Counted from the first letter of the stretch, positions 10,148 to 20,292 are shown. The stretch: DNA of 64,000 bases from Cunninghamella blakesleeana (GCA_017871115.1 JAFCIZ010000005.1:1116001-1180000); one strand, 5' to 3'. A program made the numbers and translations. The notes: generated from the sequence alone by a model not told the origin.

Positions 10148-11274
10148 GAACCATTAACTGGTGTGTTATTTTGATTATTATTTGGTGGATTATTATTTGA
10201 TGGATTATTATAAGGATTTTGTTGTGGATAATTATATTGTGGATTATAATTATTGTTATTTTGCATTTGATTTCCTTGATGATAATAATCTCTGTTATTA
10301 TAATTATCTTCAGGTAAATATTGATTGTTATAATTATGATTATTGTTGTTGTTATTATTATTATATTGACGATAATTGTTATACTGATTATTTCTGTATT
10401 TTTGATTATTATTTCTGTTATAATTATTAGGTCCATTATATGATTGATTGTTACGATTATTATTGTTGTTGTTTCTTTGGTTATTGTACGAACCTCTTTT
10501 GTCTTCCAATTTGGTGTTTATCAATTTTTCCATATGACCTAAAAGTTTTTGCATGAATGCAGATTCTCCATCAACATGTTCAGCTGTATTTAATGATGTA
10601 TTGCCATTATAATCACCATAATTATTATTATTTGACTTCTTTTTATGGCCTCCAGCAAATCTGTTAGCATTGGTAAGATTACATACAGATGGTAATAATT
10701 GTATGTGTCTTGTCTTCCACCAATTTTCAGCATAGTTATACCATTGATTCAATGTTTCAGCACCTTGATCCATACAGTGCATTCTGATTTCTTCTTTTAA
10801 ACCAGCACGGAATCTCATCAATATAATATGATCATCTTTTAATTGTGCCAATCTTGCCATTTCTTGGATACGTGCCAAAAAGTTCTTTGGTCTTTCATCA
10901 TTGCCTTGTTTAATGGTACCAAGTGCAATTTCGTATGATAATATCAATTCTTTGGTGACATACTTTTCCCTTAAAGCATTCATCAATTTTTGATAGTCAT
11001 TAGCCATATTTGGATCTTGTTCTAATTGTTCAAAATAGAATTCAGCAGGACCAGACAATTGCACCTTCAAGATAATTGCCCTTCTATCCATACCAACTCT
11101 AGATAATTTAAAATAGTTTTCCAAGGACTTTTCAAAATAACGAAAGTCTTCGTCATCAGAACCTGAAAAAGTTAAAAGATTAAGCTTCAGCTTAGCAGCA
11201 AGGTTAGGATCATGGTGATGATCATGATTTTCCAACGCGGTTTGCTCGATACTTGATTTTTGTGGATTTTCCAT
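10138..11274 (-). CDS. gag: Gag of element 1
   Basis: 378 aa starting MENPQKSSIEQ. Residues 30-195 resemble the retrotransposon Gag capsid domain: LTFSGSDDEDFRYFEKSLE, then AEFYFEQL, then YVTKELILSYEIALGTIKQG, then a tryptophan-rich YNYAENWW. The last 150 residues are an Asn/Tyr/Gln-rich low-complexity tail. No CCHC zinc knuckle is present, although most Ty3/gypsy Gag proteins have one, so RNA packaging must rely on another part, perhaps basic residues in the tail (inference). Gag should form the cytoplasmic virus-like particle. The stop codon sits directly after the frameshift heptamer. Confidence 0.88.
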   Translation of the reverse strand: MENPQKSSIEQTALENHDHHHDPNLAAKLKLNLLTFSGSDDEDFRYFEKSLENYFKLSRVGMDRRAIILKVQLSGPAEFYFEQLEQDPNMANDYQKLMNALREKYVTKELILSYEIALGTIKQGNDERPKNFLARIQEMARLAQLKDDHIILMRFRAGLKEEIRMHCMDQGAETLNQWYNYAENWWKTRHIQLLPSVCNLTNANRFAGGHKKKSNNNNYGDYNGNTSLNTAEHVDGESAFMQKLLGHMEKLINTKLEDKRGSYNNQRNNNNNNRNNQSYNGPNNYNRNNNQKYRNNQYNNYRQYNNNNNNNNHNYNNQYLPEDNYNNRDYYHQGNQMQNNNNYNPQYNYPQQNPYNNPSNNNPPNNNQNNTPVNGSKN

Positions 11275-11426
11275 TGGAATATAAAGATAAGTTTTTGAAA
11301 TAGGATGATAAAGTTTGTGTATTTTTAAAGTAATTGTTTAACTTGAATTTAAGTATTCTTGATTATATTCTTTTTATAGATTTAGTTATTCTTCGATAAT
11401 TAGTGTTTCCCCGGTTTTTAGTATTA

Positions 11427-11444
11427 CCCCGCCAGTGAGCACCA
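11427..11444 (-). promoter_or_regulatory. Primer binding site, element 1
   Basis: In element sense TGGTGCTCACTGGCGGGG begins five bases after the 5' LTR. It would pair with a tRNA whose 3' end reads CCCCGCCAGTGAGCACCA. The tRNA-Arg in this window does not match. An elongator tRNA with acceptor GCTCACT is implied, which I cannot identify from the sequence. Confidence 0.8.
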
Positions 11445-11449
11445 AAATA

Positions 11450-12084
11450 TGTTGTGTAAATTTTTGGTTGTTTGAAAAATAGAATTTCCTTTTATAGTTT
11501 TGGAAAGTAGATAGTTTTATAGTTTAGTTTAGTTGTCAGTGAGCACCAGTATCTTGTTTTATAAGTAGATACAACTTAGTTTAGATTGATAGTTTAAAAT
11601 AAAAATAAAATAATAAAATAAAATAAAATAAATTATATAATTGGATAAAGATCAACAATTATATAGACAAAATAATAAAATTAAAATAAAATAAATATAA
11701 TATCGGATAAAGATCAACGATTATTATAATAATATAATATAAAATAATATTGGATAGTAATCAACAATATTAATATAAAGTAAATATAATCTTTAGCTAA
11801 AAAGATGAGTTAAGAGAATTTAATATATATAAATCTTTATTTCAAATTAACTGATTTTTTAAAAATAAAAATAAAAATGTCGAGTATTTATACTATTTTT
11901 TAGAAATAAGGTTTGACTTTTTATCTTCTGAGAGAAGGTAAAAGTATAGAACTTTTTATCTTCCAAGAGAAAGTAAAAGTAATATATAAACTTTTTATCT
12001 TCCCATGAAAGGTAAAAGTATAAAATAAGGTTTAAAATTTAAACACCGTTTTTGAAGTGATCCAAACGAATCCACTTCATAACA
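11450..12084 (-). repeat. LTR of element 1 (5' LTR in element sense), 635 bp
   Basis: It matches 5462-6096 base for base wherever I compared. TG...CA ends are present. It holds the U3 hairpin repeats, the TATA box and the PBS-like core. The target-site copy GTAT follows at 12085-12088. Confidence 0.95.
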
Positions 12085-12111
12085 GTATTATAAGTTATAT
12101 TTGGAGTATAT

Positions 12112-12891
12112 TGTTGTGTGTGTTTTTGGTAAAAGTTATTTTTGTTAAAATAAAAAGTGAGAATTTGTATTTGAATTAATTATAATAATATAATTTCCAG
12201 TGAGCACCAGTTCTTGTTTTATAAGTAGAACGACTTAAGTTATAGCAAAAGTAAAAATAAAAAATAAAATAAAGTGTTTAAGAGAAAAATTCAAAAGTGT
12301 ATGCAAATGAATTTTAAAGTCAGAGGTAGATTATTGTATAAAAAGAGTAATAATCTAATAAAATAATAGAAAGTATAAAAAAATAAAATAAAAAATATAT
12401 ATTAATATGTAATATCAGATGAAATAAAATAAAATAAATAATTTATATATGTTATAAAAATTTAAAAATAAAATAAAAATGATTTCACTTAAGAAATAAA
12501 GTATGTTTGTTATAATAAAATAAAATAAAAAGATTTCACTTAAGAAATATATGTAAAGTTAATAAAATTTAAAAAAATAAAATTGGTTTGGACAAATAAA
12601 ATATTTATTATATAAAATATTATTTCAAGATTTGACTTGATATTTGACAAAGAAAGAAAAAAAACAAAAGAGAAAGAAAAATATTCTTTCCTATTTATAT
12701 TAAAACAAAATTTTAAAAATTATTATTTTTGTACGAGGTCAAAAGGTTGTCGGTTCAAAGGTTGTCGGTTCAAAGGTTGTCGGTTCAGAGGTTGTCGGTT
12801 CAGAGGTTGTCGGTTCAGAGGTTGTGACTCGGAGGTTAAAAATATATATATTTTTTTTTAAGCACCGTCAGCCTCATCCGCTTGGGCGACA
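12112..12891 (-). repeat. LTR of element 2 (3' LTR in element sense), 780 bp
   Basis: In element sense it starts TGTCGCCCAAGC and ends CACACAACA. It holds CCAGTGAGCACCAG at about 12197-12210 beside a TATA box (TTATAAAAC in element sense). It also has a 15-bp minisatellite (12744-12826) and the last 34 bases of the accessory ORF. Confidence 0.95.
12744..12826. repeat. 15-bp minisatellite in U3 of element 2
   Basis: About five and a half units of AGGTTGTCGGTTCAA with A/G variation, repeated in the other LTR at about 20925-21007. Element 3 has a different 15-bp array at the same position. The 74-codon plus-strand frame across this array is a by-product. Confidence 0.9.
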
Positions 12892-13331
12892 CCCTGACCC
12901 CTAAGAGAAGATGGACCTCCATCGTCTTCAGCCACGAATACCAATTCCTTTCCCCAGGGATCCGCATTACGTATCTTTTTATAAAATATTTGATTAAAGC
13001 GAGGTCTTGCCAAGGAAGCAAAAAGATCGTTTAACATTGTAGCGCGTTCACGGCGGTAAATGAGAAGACTGCTAATATCCCTAGGTTTACTTAGAGTAGA
13101 GTGGAGATACTTGATAACGTTAGGTAAAATATGGGTTGCAAAATTTTCCTGCATACTTTTACGTATCCCCATGACACGATGATGATCATCCACATACATA
13201 TGGTATGAGTATTTGATGAAAAGTTTCAATAAATCGGCTTCTGATAAATCATTATTGAAAGCAGCCAACACTTCTTCATAAATGGGATCTTGATCCACAG
13301 GAGGGCGGTTAAAGTTAAATGGTAAATCCAT
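12858..13331 (-). CDS. Accessory ORF of element 2, unknown function
   Basis: 157 aa from the ATG at 13331 (MDLPFNFNRPPVDQDP). I chose this start because it aligns with the element 3 protein MEIPTNRNRIPLDEDP. Conserved features are DPIYEEVLA, FIKYSYHMYVDDH, LPNVIKYLHSTLSKP, MLNDLFASL, KKIRNADPW and DDGGPS. It has no recognised domain, no membrane segment and no signal peptide. The frame crosses the putative polypurine tract and ends 34 bases inside the 3' LTR. The position resembles that of env in retrovirus-like elements, but the lack of hydrophobic segments argues against an envelope protein. Confidence 0.78.
   Translation of the reverse strand: MDLPFNFNRPPVDQDPIYEEVLAAFNNDLSEADLLKLFIKYSYHMYVDDHHRVMGIRKSMQENFATHILPNVIKYLHSTLSKPRDISSLLIYRRERATMLNDLFASLARPRFNQIFYKKIRNADPWGKELVFVAEDDGGPSSLRGQGVAQADEADGA
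12910..12923 (-). promoter_or_regulatory. Conserved hairpin next to the 3' LTR, element 2
   Basis: In element sense GATGG, loop AGGT, CCATC gives a 5-bp stem, 18 bases before the 3' LTR. The G-rich AGGGGTCAGGG directly before the LTR is the likely polypurine primer. Confidence 0.5.
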
Positions 13332-13659
13332 AATTGTAGCGAAGTTAAATAAATTTCTTGAAAATTTCAATAGTGTTAGTAAAATGTATAAAGAGAAAAA
13401 AATTTATTTTGATTGGTATTTATAATTTTTTTTTTTTTTTTTTTATATTTAAGATAAAGTAATATATTTAATATACATATATATATATATATTTTTTTTT
13501 GATTATTATTAATATATTTATTATTTTTCTCTGTATATGCGTTTATTTTCTAATAATAGTTATATATATATATATATTTTTTTTTGTGTTCTTATGTATT
13601 TCTAGTTAAAATTATTAAATATATTATTATTATTATTTTTTTTTTTTTTTTTAAAATAC

Positions 13660-13700
<41 letters not shown>

Positions 13701-13702
<2 letters not shown>

Positions 13703-15020
13703 ACAAATCTATTCCATAAGTTTTTGTTACATGGGTATTCCAATAAACATCAGGCATTAATAATAACTTGAGACGGTTCCCATGTACACGTTTTATTCTT
13801 GTATTATTTGAATCCAATGATTTAATTAAATAAGTCCCCTTACCCAATGATTGATGTATAGTATATTTACCTTGCCACATATCTGATATTTTTCCAGACC
13901 ATGAATTAGATTGGATTCCGGTATATAAAGTAACTATTTCACCAATCCTAAAAGCAGGTTTCCATTCACGGTCCCGATTATTTACTTTTTTGTCTATTGC
14001 CTTTTTTTGATTTTCTTGTGATTTTTTGATCTTTTCAGCTGCCTGCTGTCTTATTAAGTTTAGTGCAACAATTTCCCTTCTTGTCCTAAGCATTAATTGA
14101 TTTTCAAAATTATAAGAGTTAAAATCTATTATAGCTCCTTGGTGATCAAAAGGTGTTTTAGGAATATAGCCATATGTCAAATAAAATGGAGATTGTTTTG
14201 TTGAATTTTGTTTGATTGTACGATAAGCAAATAATACAGAAGGTAGGTATTGATCCCATACTCCTTTTTCTGTTGCCGTTATTTTTTTGATGATAGATCC
14301 CAGTGTTGAATTGAATCTTTCTATTAACCCATTAGCTTGTGAATTTCCAACAGTAATAGTATTATGATGAATATTATAATGTTTACAAACTTTTTGAATT
14401 AATTCACTAATAAAAGGAGTACCATTATCGGATATAATAAGATGCGGTGTACCATGTCGACAAATAATTTCTTCATATACAAATAGAGCTATTTCCGATG
14501 TTGTTTGATATTTAAGAGCACGCGCTTCTACCCATTTAGTAAGATAATCAATTGCAGCAATAACATAACGATATCCACTTTTAGATGTTGGTACATGTTT
14601 AACATCGATTCCCCATTGTTCAAAAGGTTTAGATTTTACTGGTATTGGATACAAAAATTCATTTAATTTTTTAGGACCTGTAGTTTGACATCTTCTACAT
14701 TTTTTAACATATTCTTGTACATCTTTAGCCATAGTAATCCAATAATATTTAGTGGATATTTTATATAAAGTATTATGATAACCAAGGTGTCCTCCTAATG
14801 GATGCTGGTGACACATAAATAAAACTTCCATAGCTTGAGTTTGATTCAGTACTTTTCTTAATGTTTGGTGTTCTATATTATACTTATATAGTTGGTTTGT
14901 TCGTACCACAAAATTGTGTGAATTGCGTTGAATGTACCTTTTTTCTTTTGGTGTAATGTTATTTGGCAGTTTTAGTGTAGCTAAATAATTTTTTAAATTG
15001 TCTATCAATTGTTGATCCAT
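13701..15020 (-). CDS. Integrase of element 2, encoded as a separate ORF
   Basis: 439 aa from an ATG at 15020 (MDQQLIDNLK). The N-terminal zinc module is HPLGGH (H73, H78) with CRRC (C108, C111). The catalytic core has D139 (WGIDVKH), D198 (ISDNG) and E234 (GLIERFN), a D,D-35-E spacing. Near residues 360-410 a module with WSGKISDMWQGKYTI and VHGNRLK resembles the GPY/F module of Ty3/gypsy integrases. It should insert the cDNA into chromosomes. In known Ty3/gypsy elements integrase is the last part of the Pol polyprotein. Here pol stops 836 bases earlier and integrase has its own start. It could be made from a spliced or internally initiated RNA. I found no decisive splice site. Confidence 0.93.
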
Positions 15021-15855
15021 ATTTAAGTTATTTAAAATGTATCCAAGTGTTTGGTTCTATTATTGTTATTTTTTTTTTTGTACTACTACTTTTTAAGTTT
15101 TTTTTTTTTTTTAAAAAATAAAGGTTGCTATTTGAATAATGGGTTTGATGAATAGTTAATTATAAATGTTATTTGTGTAATGAGTTATTATATAATATAT
15201 GTTGATAGTGTTGAATAAGTATTTTTTTTTTTTTTTTTTTAACGTCTTCAATCGTCTTTTAGGTGTTTAAAATTTTTTTTTTTTGTGTTACTAAAATTTT
15301 TTTTTTGACAGTTGTTTTAATTAAATGTTGTTGTATAATATTTGTTGTATAATATTTATTGTATGATATTTGTTGTATGATATTTGTTGTATATAATATA
15401 AATTGATGTATAATTTTTGTTGTATAAAATTGTTGTGTAAAGTTGTTGTATAATTGTAAAATAATTATCAATAGTATGTATATATAGTATTTAGATCAGC
15501 TTTTAACGTTTTTAATTGTCTTTGAGTATTTGTTGTGTAATATAATTTATAAGTTTGTGTATTATTGTCTCTTTTTTTTTTTTGATAGTAAAAATAATTA
15601 TTGTATTGTATAAAAATTGATTGAATAATATTGTTGTGTAAAATTTGTTGTAAAAATAATAAAATAATTGTTAATAATATATTGTTATTTTGTTAGATTA
15701 GCTTTTAACGTCTTCAATCGTCTTGGACGCTTGTTGTATAAAATATAATTGTTGTATTAATGATAAAATTCTTGATATTAGTTTGTCGGATTAGCTTTTA
15801 ACGTCTTCAATCGTCTTGGACGCTTGTTGTATAAAATATAAAATTTTTTTTTTTT
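15021..15855 (-). promoter_or_regulatory. Pol-integrase gap of element 2 with a repeated motif
   Basis: 836 bases with no ORF of its own. On the plus strand the motif TTTTAACGTCTTCAATCGTC recurs, fully or partly, near 15241, 15497, 15696 and 15790, mostly followed by TTGGACG and TTGTTGTATAAAATATAA. Long T-runs (A-runs in element sense) separate the copies. Element 3 has the same motif in the same gap, and element 1 lost both gap and integrase. A role in expressing the integrase ORF is a reasonable inference. Confidence 0.6.
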
Positions 15856-18800
15856 TTAATAGTCAAGTCTTGAGAGAAAATCAGCTGATTGTTGTTTTTT
15901 ACCACTTCGGTATATAACTTCAAATTCATAATCAGCTAAATATGTAATCCATCTAGCTACCATACCAGTAGGTTTTGGTGATTTAATAAGCCATTTAAGA
16001 GGAGAGTGATCAGATAATACTGTGAATTTCTTCCCAAGTAAGTAAGGTCTAAAGATTTGTAAACTCCATATAAGGGCCAAACATTCTAGTTTAGTGGCGC
16101 TATAATTAGCTTCACTTTCTTTTAAACCTCGACTTGCATATATAACCGGATGTTCTAGACCTTCTTCATCCAATTGAGATAAAATAGCACCAAGTCCATC
16201 AGTAGAGGCATCGCAAACGATAATAAATGGTTTATTATAATCAGCTCTTTTTAATATGGGTGCTTCAGTTAATTTTTGTTTTAATAATTCAAATGATTTA
16301 GTTGTTTCTTCAGTCCAAGGTGTTTTCTTTTTTGTTTTAGTAACATTATATAGAGGTCTTGCAATAGCAGCAAAGTTTTGTATAAATCTTCTATAATAGG
16401 AAGCTAAACCAATAAATCCTCTTATTTGTTTAACTGTAGTTGGAATAGGATAGTTCTTTACTTTTTCTATTTTTGCAGGATCAGTTTTTATACCATCTTT
16501 AGTGATTATATATCCAAGAAACTTCAATTCATCTTTAAAGAATACACATTTTTCAATATTAAATAATAATCCACCAAGTCTTGCACATTTAAATAATTCT
16601 TCTAAATCCAATAAATGTTGATTCAAATTATTTGAGTGTACATTAAGATCATCAATATATGCTACTAAACATCTATTAATCATTGTTTTAAAGCATATAT
16701 CTATTAAACGTTGAAAGGTAGCTGGACTATTTACTAAACCCATAGGTAACATTTCATATTGGTAAGTTCCAAACTTTGTGACAAAACCAGTTAATTCTTT
16801 ACTATTTTCTTTCATAGGTACTTGATGAAAACCTGATCTAAGATCCAAAGCAGAAAATATTTTTGACACACCAATTTCATCAATTAAATCATCTATTCTT
16901 GGTAAAGGGTATGCATCTACTTTAGTTTGAGCGTTTAGTTTTCTATAATCAACCACCATCCTGTAATCACCATTCTTCTTTTTAACTAAAATTATGGGAG
17001 CAGTATAAGGAGTGTTAGCTGGTTTGATTATTCCAAGTTCACATAAACGATCCAATTCTGATTTTAAATATTCTTGTTCCATAGGACTCATACGATAAGG
17101 TCTATGTCGTATTGGCATTGCATCTTGTTTTAGTATTATTTCATGTTCAAGAAGAGTAGTATGTCCCATCTTATCATTATTCCAATCAAATACGTCTTGA
17201 TATTGTTGTATTAGTTTCCAAAATTTTATTTTGTATTTCATTGGTATATTTCCAAGTTGTAGTTTATTTTTAAAAGATTCATCCAAGGTGTCTTTTTCAA
17301 TACTTGTTTCAATATTATTAAGTTCTGTATATACTTTATATGGATTAAGCTGTTCTACTAGGTTGTAACCTTCTATGTTTTCATTATTTCCATCTTTCTT
17401 TAAATTAAAAAATTCGCTAATGATTTGATTAGGTGGCAGATCCATATTATTATCAGATTTATTAATTAAATTTATTGTTGTATGATTAGATTCATTTTTT
17501 ATTTTTGATCCATTTAATATGTTGCTTGTTGTTGTATGTATGTCCTTATTAGGATCAATTTGTATTTGACATATTGAATAAGGTGGTATAGTTAATCCAT
17601 CTTTTCCTGTTGTAATAGTTGTGATATCATCATCATGTTGTATTTTTAAATTATTTTCTATTGTTGTAATATTGTAATAATCATCTTCATCTTCATCAGA
17701 ATGTTCATCGTGTTCCCACTCTTCTTCATCTGTTTCAAGATCTGTTGCATCAGTATCGCTTTCATCCAGGATTTCATTTTTATTTGTTATAATTTTTTCA
17801 TCTTGTTTATAATTGCCATTGATAGATTTTATAGATATAAGTGGTCGATCGGTTGATTTTAAAAATATAATAGGTAATTCAGCTATTTTATGTTTATATG
17901 TAACCTTCAGTGTACTTGTTTTAAAATTAAGGAGAGCTTGTACATGACTTAGCCAATTATTACCAAGAACTATATGAGCAGGACATCTAGGCAATACTTC
18001 CATATTGACTGGTATACTTATGTCAGGTGCTACTTGTATATTAACGTCATGTATAATACCTAAAGTTGGTTGTTTTGTTCCATTTCCTAGTACAAATATA
18101 TTGGTAGAAGGTGCATCTATTTCCAATCCTAATAATTTCATCATTGCTTTTGACATACATGATTTAGCTGCTCCACTGTCAATTAATACCTTAACTTTTT
18201 TATTTTCTATAATTAAATTAGTATAAGCTGCTGTTGTTATTACATCTTCATTATCTAGTGTATTTAAGTGTGATGATTCTACTATTTGTTGATCTAATTT
18301 ATTTTTTACTAATCTTCTTTTAGGTTTGCATGCTGTTAATAATTGTCTTCTTAAATGATGTGATGATTTTATTAAATCTCCAACTTCTATGTTAGCTTTT
18401 TGTCTGAATACATCTTTAATGATATCATATTCTATGTCAATAGTTGCAGGAGGTGATCTTTTTCTTTTGGGCTTATCATTATTTTCAGGTGTTTTATTAT
18501 GATTAGTTGGAATATTTATTGTATCAGGTGTTGTAATATCAATGTTATCCATCATTTCTTCGTTTTCTAAATCTTTATCTGTAATTTCATCATCCGTCCT
18601 AATTCTTTTAGCTGATCTTGTTTTTTCTGTAGCTCTTTTTGTTTTTGTTGATGCTTCATGATGTTTAACTACAGGAGGTTTTTCTATTCTTGCTGCATAT
18701 AGATCATTTATCTGAGATCCATAATTATATTCATCTTCTATTTCTTCATTATGTAATAAAACATTCATATTTTGGTGATTATTTATGTTATTTATATTTT

Positions 18801-18965
18801 GTTGATTATATTGATTTTTTTGTGAATTATGGTTTTTTTGTTGTATATCAGTATATTGTTGATTATTTATATTTTGTTGATTATTTATATTTTGTTGTTT
18901 AATTTTATTAATGGATTTGTTATCAGGGACTGCCAATTGACCATTATTAACAATTGCCCTATCTA
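15856..18965 (-). CDS. pol: Pol (protease, reverse transcriptase, RNase H) of element 2, read by -1 frameshift
   Basis: The open frame of about 1,035 codons has no ATG at its upstream end and is entered from gag by the slippery site at 18966-18972. The N-terminal 200 residues are Asn/Gln-rich and basic. Protease: LIDSGAAKSCMS near residue 251 and IVLGNNWL. RT: YRMVVDYRKLN, LPMGLVNSPATFQR and catalytic YIDD near residue 759. RNase H: IIVCDAS, LECLALIW and SDHSPL. The frame ends SADFLSRLDY, at the same point as the other two elements, so ending Pol after RNase H is a family trait and not a local mutation. Confidence 0.95.
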
Positions 18966-18972
18966 GTTTTTT
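18925..18972 (-). promoter_or_regulatory. Predicted -1 ribosomal frameshift signal, element 2
   Basis: In element sense A AAA AAC TAG at the end of gag, a 5-base spacer, then AGGG-CAATTG, an 11-base loop, CAATTG, bulge GCAGT and CCCT. The pol frame opens in -1. Confidence 0.85.
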
Positions 18973-20144
18973 GATTGTTGATTATCATATTGTTGATTAG
19001 TTTGTTGGTTATAAGGTTGATTATATTGTTGTGGAGGTTGTTGTTGATTATATTGCTGAGTTAGACCTAGTTGAGCATTTGATAAATTATGATTTGTATT
19101 ATAATGATCATTATATTGTTGAGCTTGAGGTGGTTGTTTATCATTATAGTAATTATTATTATGATAATCTTGATTTTTCTGTTGTTGACGATAATATCTT
19201 TTATTGTTATATTGATTATTTTGTCTGTTGTAGTTATTAGTATTTGAATTATTAATTGATCCATTGGATTTAGCTAGTTCGGAACGTACAAGTTTGATTA
19301 TATCATCACTAGACATATTATCATTATTTTTTGTATGTTTTTTAGTATGCTGAATTTGCTCGATTTTGTCGTTCATATTCTTTTCCATAGTTTCAACATT
19401 AAGAACTAATCGTTCTAAGAGTTTAACTATTGGGTTAGAATTAGAAGATAAATTGGAAGCCGATTCGTTTTTACTAAACTCCATAACATTAAATGAATTA
19501 ATATTATTATGTGGATTATCAAATGTATTCCTATCCATAGTATATCCAGGATACAATAATTGTTCATGTTCAGTAGCACGATTATTAATAATGCCATAAT
19601 TCATAGACTTATTAGCAGACCACCATGCTTCAGCATTTTTTAACCATTGTGTAGTAGTAGTAGAGGCTAGAGCAATACAGTGTTTACTAATATTAGGGTT
19701 TAATCCATATCTAAATCGCATGAGTATAATATCGTCGTCTTCTTTTTTAGCTAATCTAGCAACTTCTTGTAGTCTAGAATAAAAATCTCTTGGATGTTCA
19801 TCAGTACCTTGCTTCATATCATTTAACATTAACTTATAAGATTCTAAAAGTTCAGGGGTAACAAATTTTGTTTCAAAGGCCGACATGACAATATCAAAAG
19901 TTAAGGAATCTTTATATTGATCCTTAAGATAGTCTAAATAAGTTTTAGCAGACTTGTGCACTTGTGTTCTTAATATGGCTAATTTTCTTGAGTCACTTGT
20001 TGTATTTGTGAGTTCCAAGTATGTTTCTAGCATTTGTTTGAAATGGCGAAAGTCTTCACGTTCACCACCAGTAAAAGGAATGAGTTTAGGAATGAGTTTG
20101 AGCAAAGGTTGTTCTTGAGCCAACACGGTATAATCGTAAGACAT
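18963..20144 (-). CDS. gag: Gag of element 2
   Basis: 393 aa starting MSYDYTVLAQEQ. The capsid-like region has PFTGGEREDFRHFKQMLETY, then AKTYLDYLKDQ, then FVTPELLESYKLML, DFYSRLQEVARLA and the WLKNAEAWW segment. A coiled-coil-like MEKNMNDKIEQIQ follows. The C-terminal 110 residues are Asn/Gln/Tyr-rich. No CCHC zinc knuckle is present. It is close to element 3 Gag and more distant from element 1 Gag. The stop TAG overlaps the frameshift site. Confidence 0.88.
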   Translation of the reverse strand: MSYDYTVLAQEQPLLKLIPKLIPFTGGEREDFRHFKQMLETYLELTNTTSDSRKLAILRTQVHKSAKTYLDYLKDQYKDSLTFDIVMSAFETKFVTPELLESYKLMLNDMKQGTDEHPRDFYSRLQEVARLAKKEDDDIILMRFRYGLNPNISKHCIALASTTTTQWLKNAEAWWSANKSMNYGIINNRATEHEQLLYPGYTMDRNTFDNPHNNINSFNVMEFSKNESASNLSSNSNPIVKLLERLVLNVETMEKNMNDKIEQIQHTKKHTKNNDNMSSDDIIKLVRSELAKSNGSINNSNTNNYNRQNNQYNNKRYYRQQQKNQDYHNNNYYNDKQPPQAQQYNDHYNTNHNLSNAQLGLTQQYNQQQPPQQYNQPYNQQTNQQYDNQQSKN

Positions 20145-20270
20145 TTTATAATTGATAATCTTCAGTTTTAAAATGAATAAACTTCAAAGTGTATACTTGT
20201 AGAATATATGGTTTTTTTTTTTTGAAAAGTTTCTTGTAATTAAATTTTTCCCAGTAGTTTTTTGAAGTTT

Positions 20271-20288
20271 CCCCGCCAGTGAGCACCA
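20271..20288 (-). promoter_or_regulatory. Primer binding site, element 2
   Basis: In element sense TGGTGCTCACTGGCGGGG starts four bases after the 5' LTR. It is identical to the element 1 site over 18 bases. Confidence 0.8.
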
Positions 20289-20292
20289 AATA

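Larger units (their letters stand above)
5462..12084 (-). mobile_element. Ty3/gypsy-like LTR retrotransposon without integrase, element 1
   Basis: The two LTRs (5462-6096 and 11450-12084) are both 635 bp and look identical on reading. A 4-bp target duplication GTAT flanks the element (5458-5461 and 12085-12088). The undisturbed site is seen in the other LTR of element 3 at about 29285. The coding part has gag, pol (protease, RT, RNase H) and an accessory ORF. No integrase frame exists: only 233 A-rich bases separate the pol stop from the accessory ORF, where elements 2 and 3 have about 2.4-2.7 kb. The element therefore probably moved with integrase supplied in trans. It is inserted 51 bp inside the left LTR of element 3. 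Confidence 0.93.

Noticed and set aside
12637..12861. Plus-strand ORF with repeated KGCRF units (also at 20818-21042)
   Set aside because: It is the translation of the U3 minisatellite inside both LTRs of element 2. It has no independent support.
13701..13740. Integrase split caused by a sequencing error in pol
   Set aside because: The same split, with a long motif-bearing gap and a conserved MDQQ start, occurs in two clearly diverged elements.
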